DNA of 64,000 bases from Poriferisodalis sp026713105 (GTDB lineage: Bacteria > Actinomycetota > Acidimicrobiia > Acidimicrobiales > Poriferisodalaceae), in the NCBI GenBank assembly GCA_965115995.1, contig OZ220472.1, positions 2,604,001 through 2,668,000 on the forward strand, given 5' to 3'. Position numbers and translations under genes: made by a program. The notes beneath the pieces are model-generated. The model was not told the origin of the DNA. It saw nothing but the letters and a program-made list of their open reading frames with translations, and made no database searches. This document shows positions 58,929-64,000 of the stretch, piece by piece (position 1 is the first letter of the stretch; each line of letters begins with the position of its first letter).

Positions 58929-59333
58929 TCAGCCGGGCGTCCAGTAGGTGACCGGATTCTGAGCGCCGCGCGCAAAGTCGACGCTGCGCCCCCGTGGGCC
59001 GACCCACTCGTCGAAGACTTGGCCGCCGGTCAACAACGTCGCCGAGAACGCCCACCGCCCGTCCGATCGTTGGAACAAGTCTCCGATTGTCACAACAGCC
59101 CGCGTGATTCCCCGATGCACCGCGACGGCGTAGTCAATGCCGTCACGCACCAACCGATCGGGGTTCATCACCCACCAAGCCCGCGTCGAGTCAACCAACT
59201 CCCGGGTTGACATGCCGTCGCGGTAACCGTGTCCTTCCCTGAACGTCCCCGGTTCCATCTTGTCCCGCTCGACTTGCCAAGGTCCCAGCCGTAGCAGGAG
59301 TACCGGCGTCGTCGGGTGGCGCCTGCTCTGCAC
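58929..59333 (-). CDS. Small conserved protein of unknown function (QNPVTYW type)
   Basis: A protein of about 134 residues; GTG 59331-59333 is proposed because the conserved strand TTPVLLLRLGPWQVERDKME should be included, though ATG 59256-59258 is possible. Visible pattern: TRAWWVMNPDRLVRDGIDYA, VAVHRGITRAVVTIGDLFQR, RWAFSATLL, DEWVGP and AQNPVTYWTPG. I recall the pattern TRxxW…YAxAVxRGxxRxVxxI…[A/N]QNPVxY from small proteins sometimes fused to restriction-type or HNH domains, but I cannot name the family. It lies head-to-head with the DUF488 gene and is near nuclease and ADP-ribosylation genes. Confidence 0.6.
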   Translation of the reverse strand: MQSRRHPTTPVLLLRLGPWQVERDKMEPGTFREGHGYRDGMSTRELVDSTRAWWVMNPDRLVRDGIDYAVAVHRGITRAVVTIGDLFQRSDGRWAFSATLLTGGQVFDEWVGPRGRSVDFARGAQNPVTYWTPG

Positions 59334-59444
59334 GGCCGGCAGCGTAATGGCAGCGTCATTCAGCCTGAGTGGCGATGACCTCCGCACATCGACGGGCGGG
59401 CCAGACTCGTATTGACCGCACCCAACCGCTGTGAAGGCTCCCCT

Positions 59445-59984
59445 GTGAGTAAGCCCATCAAGCTCTGGACGATCGGTCACTCCAATCACCCCGCCGATCG
59501 CTTCCTCGCCCTGCTCCAACAGCACAGCATCGAGACAGTCGTCGATGTCCGCTCGCAGCCCTACAGCCGCTTTTTGCCCCACTTCAGGCAGTCGCGCCTG
59601 CGGGAACTGCTGTCGGAAATCGGCGTCGGGTACTTGTACTTGGGTAACGAGCTGGGTGGCCGGCCCAAGGAACCGGAGCTCTACGACAGCGCCGGCGTTG
59701 TGCTGTACGACCGGGTCGCGCGTACCGAACATTTCGCCGTCGGGTTGCGTCGTTTGATGGCCACTGCTGCCAGCCGCCAGGTTGCAGCCATGTGCAGCGA
59801 AGAAGATCCGACGCGCTGCCATCGGCGACTGCTCATCACCCGGGAACTGCTCAGCGACGACATCCCACCAACCGTGATGCACATCCGGGGCGACGGCGGG
59901 CTCGTCACCGAAGCCGAGTTGGCGGGTCGCAATCGGGAGTCGGGACGCCAGCAGAGCATTTTCAGTGATGCCGACGCCGGGTGA
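59445..59984 (+). CDS. DUF488 family protein
   Basis: A protein of about 179 residues from GTG 59445; a start 11 codons earlier is possible. The DUF488 signature is clear: WTIGHSNHPADRFLALLQQH, TVVDVRSQPYSRFLPHFRQ, YLYLGNELGGRPKEPELY, AMCSEEDPTRCHRRLLITREL with a cysteine pair, and VMHIRGDGGLVTE. The function of DUF488 is unknown; the CxEEdPxxCHR part suggests a redox or rhodanese-like site. Its stop is 3 bp from the convergent stop of the ADP-ribosylglycohydrolase. It may belong to the same accessory island. Confidence 0.9.
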   Translation: MSKPIKLWTIGHSNHPADRFLALLQQHSIETVVDVRSQPYSRFLPHFRQSRLRELLSEIGVGYLYLGNELGGRPKEPELYDSAGVVLYDRVARTEHFAVGLRRLMATAASRQVAAMCSEEDPTRCHRRLLITRELLSDDIPPTVMHIRGDGGLVTEAELAGRNRESGRQQSIFSDADAG

Positions 59985-59987
59985 TCT

Positions 59988-61775
59988 TCAGCGGCGCAGA
60001 TCGTCGCGCAGAGCCGTCACTAAAGCATCGAGGTCAGCGGTCGTTCCGTCGCGAGCCACTCGCCGGACGGTGTAGCCAAGGGCTTTGTCATCGGCGATGT
60101 TCTCACGTGCGTGGTCTATCGCGTCGTTCACACACAGTCCGCGATCCAGCGGCATTGGCGGACTGCTCGTTGTCTTCCGGGCAGGATTCGATTTGCGACG
60201 AATCGCCTCTTTCTGCTTCGTCGGCGGCTGTCCGAACTTGTTGCCCTTGCTGAGTTCTCGCAGGCTCGGGCGCCGCTTGATCAATAGCGTTTGGCCGAAA
60301 GATGTCATCACCCACTGCCAGCCAAAGTCATCGTTAGCTGCGCGAACGATGTCAACTCCAACTTCCTGTACTGGCCCGAAGCCCTCGACCACCAAGCGGC
60401 CGTCGCTCTTAACGAGTGCATCCGCTTGGGCCTTCGGCGCGGTCCACGTCAGCACGTCTGGATAGGCATGGGCCTTGACCGGTTCGCCTCGACTGAGCGC
60501 AGCAAGACGGCGTGCTTCGCTTTGCAGGTATTCGCTGTCGAGAGGTTCTTCAGGCGGCAGACCAGCAGAATCGCAGGCACCCAGCAGTGCCCCGGCCATG
60601 GTGGCGATCGTGTCGGTGTCGGTGCCTACAGCGTTAGAGGCTACGACTACCGCTTCATGTGCGTCACGAGCGGCCGCTGCTAAGGCGACCGCAGTGACGG
60701 CCGTCAGGATCCCGCTGCCGCGCTGGCGAGAATCGGTCAGGTTGAGGCGGTCAACGATCTCTCGGTACGCCACATCGGCGTGCTTGGCGGTGCCGACACA
60801 GCAATCAGCATCGCTGATGGCCTGATGCAGTTCGCCCACTGCTGCGTGCCACCCTTCTCCGAACGACTTCCCCGCAGTGTCCTGCCAGAGCCTCATCCAA
60901 GTGGATCCCAGATTCGGATGGGTCTCGATCGGCAGGATCCAAGCCTCAATCTGGGCGGCAATGTGGTGGCACTCGTAGAGATCCGGCACTGAGCCGTGTC
61001 TCATGCAATGGGCGAGTGTCGCCGCATGGAAGCAAGCGCCCACGATGGCGCGCGGATGGCCGTGGGTGCAAACGCTGTCGGCGATCACTTCGAGTACGAA
61101 GTCGTCCTGGCGGTCTCTTGATGCCCACACGTGCGGCTGAATGCGCATCGCGGCACCGTTGCCGCCCGCGTCGACCCATCCGGAGAATGTGTTGGCGTAC
61201 CACAGCGTCCGGGGCTTGCCTAGGTTTCTCGCTGCTGCTTTGGATGCCCGGCCGCCCCCTAAGGAATACGAGGGCCAGACCGGAAGTTCGATCCGGGCGA
61301 ACGTCTCGACGTCGAATCCGCGGCTGGTCATGGACCTGCTCACCGCCATTCGGAGCTGAGTGTCGTCGGACCAACACCCCGGAGGCAGCCCAACCTCGGT
61401 CCCCTGCCTGCCGCCAACACGTCGCCGCCAGGCCATGAGCCGATCCAATGACTGGCCACGTGTGCGGCGTTCTAAGCCCTTGCGATCCGTCAGCTCGCTT
61501 ATGAATCCGAGCGCGTCGCCGTACGCCGCCCACAGCATCGAGTTCCGTATCCGCGACTCGGATACCGCTCCCGCGTGTGATCCGGGGATATCCCTGGACT
61601 TGTGTAGGCCCTCAGTGCGAGGCCCAGACACGCTGTCGACAACGGGATCGCGGCCCACGTCACCCATATCCGACTTCGCCGAGTGGGCTCGATCCTCGGC
61701 AGTCGCGGGGTTGCCACTGCCGTCGCTCGGGAAGAGGCCCGATTGCTGATGGACGGCGTGCGTTGCATCGGTCAT
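59988..61775 (-). CDS. DraG-type ADP-ribosylglycohydrolase with C-terminal extension (putative antitoxin)
   Basis: A 595-residue protein. After about 75 polar residues comes the ADP-ribosylglycohydrolase fold with all binuclear-metal motifs: WAAYGDALGF (GDALG 86-90), CWSDDTQLRMAV (136-140), DAGGNGAAMR (204-211) and VGTDTDTIATMAGALLGA (384-400). The last 190 residues form a separate domain (VEGFGPVQEVGVDIVRAAND, QTLLIKRRPSL, then a Lys/Arg/Pro stretch). The enzyme should remove ADP-ribose from protein or DNA. The ATG overlaps the stop of the DarT-like gene (ATGA). The natural reading is that it reverses the DarT modification, replacing the DarG macrodomain. Confidence 0.9.
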   Translation of the reverse strand: MTDATHAVHQQSGLFPSDGSGNPATAEDRAHSAKSDMGDVGRDPVVDSVSGPRTEGLHKSRDIPGSHAGAVSESRIRNSMLWAAYGDALGFISELTDRKGLERRTRGQSLDRLMAWRRRVGGRQGTEVGLPPGCWSDDTQLRMAVSRSMTSRGFDVETFARIELPVWPSYSLGGGRASKAAARNLGKPRTLWYANTFSGWVDAGGNGAAMRIQPHVWASRDRQDDFVLEVIADSVCTHGHPRAIVGACFHAATLAHCMRHGSVPDLYECHHIAAQIEAWILPIETHPNLGSTWMRLWQDTAGKSFGEGWHAAVGELHQAISDADCCVGTAKHADVAYREIVDRLNLTDSRQRGSGILTAVTAVALAAAARDAHEAVVVASNAVGTDTDTIATMAGALLGACDSAGLPPEEPLDSEYLQSEARRLAALSRGEPVKAHAYPDVLTWTAPKAQADALVKSDGRLVVEGFGPVQEVGVDIVRAANDDFGWQWVMTSFGQTLLIKRRPSLRELSKGNKFGQPPTKQKEAIRRKSNPARKTTSSPPMPLDRGLCVNDAIDHARENIADDKALGYTVRRVARDGTTADLDALVTALRDDLRR

Positions 61776-62461
61776 CGGAACGCCTCCGGGTTGATCTCAA
61801 CTCTAGGTTTGATTGGGAAGTGACTCAGGGCTGCGATGACCGCCTCGTAGGCGTCATCGTTGCCAACAGTGATCTCGTGCAGATGCGTTAGCGGCAGCTC
61901 GAACGGGTACAGCACCTCGGCTTGCGGGTCAGTGGTGCGATTGGCTGGCTTGCCGTTTCGCCCAGTCGGATGTCCGTACCGGCCAGCAACGCTCGGCGCA
62001 AAGAGCTGCTCGAAGCCCTGGAGGCCGCCCCACCGCAGCGCGGCTGGGTAGATGTTGTTCGTCGTGCAGAACACGACGCCGGGATCACCGAGGATCTCAG
62101 GACCGAATTTCAGGATCACCCATATCTCCTCTGGGCGCCTGCGCCGCGAGAAGTTGAACATATGAAGGTTGATGTCCGTCACCGACAAGTTGACGTAGGC
62201 GTGCCAGCGCTCGTCAAGGCGCCGATCGACAGCGTTGGGCTCGAAGACATGCTGCACCAATTCGTCCGCTGGAAGATCCTGGCGATTCTTCACGGCCTTG
62301 CTGTACAGAATCCCTACAAATCCCTTGACTGTCGTGAAGTGCACGATGCTGGTGATGCCGCGTTCGGTCGCAGCCTCGACAACTTCTGGGCACCGTGGAG
62401 CTTCCCGCACCTGCTCGCGCGTCTGCGGCTCGGCTTCCGGCACCCACCTGCCAGTGCTCAT
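61772..62461 (-). CDS. darT: DarT-like DNA ADP-ribosyltransferase toxin (DUF4433)
   Basis: A 229-residue protein. It matches the DarT/DUF4433 layout: GITSIVHFTTVKGFVGILYS with H41, HAYVNLSVTDINLHMFNFSR near 87-105, and the catalytic-glutamate segment PQAEVLYPFELPLTHLHEIT with E182 (QAEVL). DarT enzymes ADP-ribosylate a base (thymine or guanine) in single-stranded DNA from NAD+ and block replication, which stops phage growth. The start and stop overlap both neighbours by ATGA. The usual partner DarG (macrodomain) is absent, and a DraG-type hydrolase lies downstream. Target base and sequence unknown. Confidence 0.85.
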   Translation of the reverse strand: MSTGRWVPEAEPQTREQVREAPRCPEVVEAATERGITSIVHFTTVKGFVGILYSKAVKNRQDLPADELVQHVFEPNAVDRRLDERWHAYVNLSVTDINLHMFNFSRRRRPEEIWVILKFGPEILGDPGVVFCTTNNIYPAALRWGGLQGFEQLFAPSVAGRYGHPTGRNGKPANRTTDPQAEVLYPFELPLTHLHEITVGNDDAYEAVIAALSHFPIKPRVEINPEAFR

Positions 62462-63888
62462 GCCCTGACCAGCTCATACGTTGAAGGTTCCAGCAAACCG
62501 ATCAGCGAGGATTCCTCGCCCGGCTTGTATCCGACCATCACAGACTTGCGGGCCCTGCCTACAGCCATAGCCAGCATGCGCCGAAGTCTCTCAAGATCGG
62601 CATCGCCCTCATCGGCGCCGTGCGGAGTGACCCGTTGGCTCAGGCCGGGAAGCAGTACGTGGTCAAACTCGAGACCCTTCGCGGAATGCATCGTGCACAA
62701 GGCGGCGACCTCGGGACCGGTGGGCCACTCGTTCTGCCTTGTCAGTTCGCAGTAGGGAATTGCGCGCTGGGCCAGCACCTTGCGGGCCTCGCTGAACCAA
62801 CCGCCGCCGCGTGGCTGCAGCAGAACGACAGACTCCTTCTCGAGATCGGCGGTCAGTTCGAGCCGGTCGATCATGATCCTGAGCTGATCGCTGTACTTGC
62901 CCGCCACCACCAGCGGCTTTGCGCCTGAGCGACGACACGTCGCGAAGTCCGGCAGCGTGCCGTCATCCTCAAGCGGGAGCCCGTTGACCAGCGGGTAGGC
63001 GAAAGCTGCTATCTCGGCGGTATTGCGATAGTTCGTCTTGAGTGTGTGAATGATCTCTGGACGGGCGCTGATGCCGACCTCCCGCCACTTGAAGTACTGC
63101 GGGTAGATGCGCTGCACTGCGTCGAGCACGAATGTCGTGTTGTGCGGATCCTGCAGGTGTCGCTGGATGGCCCGTACCTGGTTGGCTGAGAAGTCCTGCG
63201 CCTCGTCGACGATCACGACGTCGTAGGCCTTGTGGGACGCGGCAGCAGCAGCGAGCATCGTGAGATCGCTCCAGTCGATCTTCCCGCGCTGCCGCTTGGA
63301 GTCCATGTACGCAGGTATGGCCCCATAGATCAACTTCTCACGCGTCGGACGGGCCACACGCGGAGCCTTGCCTCGGCCGTCCCGATCAACCGTGAGGTAG
63401 TCCGACAGGTCGTCGGGATCGAAGTTGACGGGGTCGTATTCGAAACGGCCCAGGACGTACTGGACTTCGTCAACGAAGAACTCATGCTGGCGATTCGTAG
63501 CGAAGCTGTCGATGTGTGGCCGCAGCATCGCCGAGGTCTCATCGCCTCCGACGATGTCAACACGGCCCACAAGCGACCTTGCCCACCGGCTGAAGGTCTT
63601 GATCTCGAGGTCCAGCGCATCGTCCTGCGGCGTCGAGTTTCGAGCGAGTTCGGTGATGTAACCCTCAAGGGTCCTGTTGAAGGTCAGGACGAGCACACGT
63701 ACTGGCGCATCGTGGCCGAGACGCTCGCGTCGGTCCAAGCGAACCCGGATCTGCTCCTTCAATCTCAACAGAGCCGTCGTGGTCTTGCCGCTTCCCGCAG
63801 CACCCCGGATTATTCGGAATCCCTGCTTGACATCGGCGAGCACCTTCAACTGCTCGGGTGTCGGCGTGACGGTCGGCAAGACGCGCAT
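62458..63888 (-). CDS. Compact UvrD/PcrA-like SF1 helicase
   Basis: A 476-residue superfamily-1 helicase, shorter than UvrD (about 720) and lacking the large 1B/2B inserts. All motifs are present: Walker A RIIRGAAGSGKTTTALL near 32-44, Ia LVLTFNRTLEGYI, II VVIVDEAQDFSANQ near 222, III FVLDAVQRIYPQYFKW, IV LKTNYRNTAEIAAF, V MHSAKGLEFDHVLLPGL, VI MLAMAVGRARKSVMVGYKP. It unwinds or translocates on single-stranded DNA, the substrate type of DarT. It is the first gene of the three-gene operon; the stop overlaps the DarT ATG. The 112 bp upstream to the window end show no gene. Confidence 0.92.
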   Translation of the reverse strand: MRVLPTVTPTPEQLKVLADVKQGFRIIRGAAGSGKTTTALLRLKEQIRVRLDRRERLGHDAPVRVLVLTFNRTLEGYITELARNSTPQDDALDLEIKTFSRWARSLVGRVDIVGGDETSAMLRPHIDSFATNRQHEFFVDEVQYVLGRFEYDPVNFDPDDLSDYLTVDRDGRGKAPRVARPTREKLIYGAIPAYMDSKRQRGKIDWSDLTMLAAAAASHKAYDVVIVDEAQDFSANQVRAIQRHLQDPHNTTFVLDAVQRIYPQYFKWREVGISARPEIIHTLKTNYRNTAEIAAFAYPLVNGLPLEDDGTLPDFATCRRSGAKPLVVAGKYSDQLRIMIDRLELTADLEKESVVLLQPRGGGWFSEARKVLAQRAIPYCELTRQNEWPTGPEVAALCTMHSAKGLEFDHVLLPGLSQRVTPHGADEGDADLERLRRMLAMAVGRARKSVMVGYKPGEESSLIGLLEPSTYELVRA

Positions 63889-64000
63889 CTCGAAAACTCT
63901 CTGTTGTCAGCCCCACTGCCTGGGACCACGTGCGCACCACGGTACTGGTCGCAACTTCGCGATCCGGCGCGCCTTCCACAGAGGGCTCCGAGGATGACGC

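Noticed and set aside
59988..62461. Canonical DarTG annotation
   Set aside because: No macrodomain sequence accompanies the DarT-like gene; the partner has DraG-type ADP-ribosylglycohydrolase motifs.
1..64000. tRNA, rRNA or riboswitch genes
   Set aside because: No cloverleaf-type sequence with a TTCGAAT-like arm outside coding genes, no rRNA signature and no recognisable riboswitch core were found by eye.

Overview
This is a GC-rich, gene-dense chromosomal segment, most likely from an actinobacterium. Acidimicrobiia or a relative, possibly marine or sponge-associated, is my inference. It rests on frequent GTG starts, many luciferase-like flavin enzymes, CaiB/BaiF CoA-transferases, an SCP2-type thiolase with its DUF35 partner, and a giant Calx-beta surface protein. 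No rRNA, tRNA, CRISPR array or intact insertion sequence was seen.

Layout. 1-11.5 kb is metabolic and transport: a truncated alcohol dehydrogenase, a crotonase, P450 plus MFS exporter, HU, a peptide-type ABC importer (binding protein and two permeases, no ATPase nearby), a tandem CaiB/BaiF CoA-transferase, a RidA-like protein and dtd. 11.7-17.9 kb is a surface module: a 1,637-residue Calx-beta/FN3 secreted protein whose apparent true start lies upstream of a run of 14 C, followed by a membrane-anchored coiled-coil protein built from in-frame DNA repeats. 18-22.2 kb holds a thiolase/DUF35 pair and a second tandem CoA-transferase.

22.3-37.2 kb is the centrepiece, a six-gene minus-strand operon. 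Five of its gene junctions overlap or nearly abut. It encodes an N6-adenine methylase, a cytosine-5 methylase, a GHKL ATPase with a C-terminal PD-(D/E)xK-like motif, a SNF2 helicase with a DUF3883-like end, a DUF1156 methylase and a HEPN-DUF499 ATPase. I read it as a multi-methylase DNA-modification defence system related in spirit to DISARM-type systems but of different composition. A 101-bp MITE-like inverted-repeat element sits just upstream of it.

37.6-57.8 kb returns to accessory metabolism: an NAD(P)-binding protein with a CinA-like protein, a third tandem CoA-transferase, a methyltransferase-AlkB pair, a glutamine amidotransferase broken by an in-frame TGA, a serine hydrolase, two LLM flavin oxidoreductases, an acyl-CoA synthetase, a winged-helix/transmembrane/glycosidase-like fusion, queF, an IMPDH/GMP-reductase homologue, YceI, haloalkane dehalogenase, a beta-hydroxyacid dehydrogenase, a 2OG-Fe(II) oxygenase, a flavin-binding protein and a GFA-like protein. 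The three CoA-transferases, thiolase, crotonase, ligase, P450 and dehalogenase together suggest degradation of CoA-activated, possibly halogenated or terpenoid-like organic compounds.

57.9-63.9 kb is a second defence-like patch: an EEP-family nuclease, a small conserved protein, a DUF488 protein, and a tightly coupled operon of a compact UvrD-like helicase, a DarT-like DNA ADP-ribosyltransferase and a DraG-type ADP-ribosylglycohydrolase. The last pair looks like a toxin-antitoxin unit in which a DraG-fold hydrolase replaces the usual DarG macrodomain.
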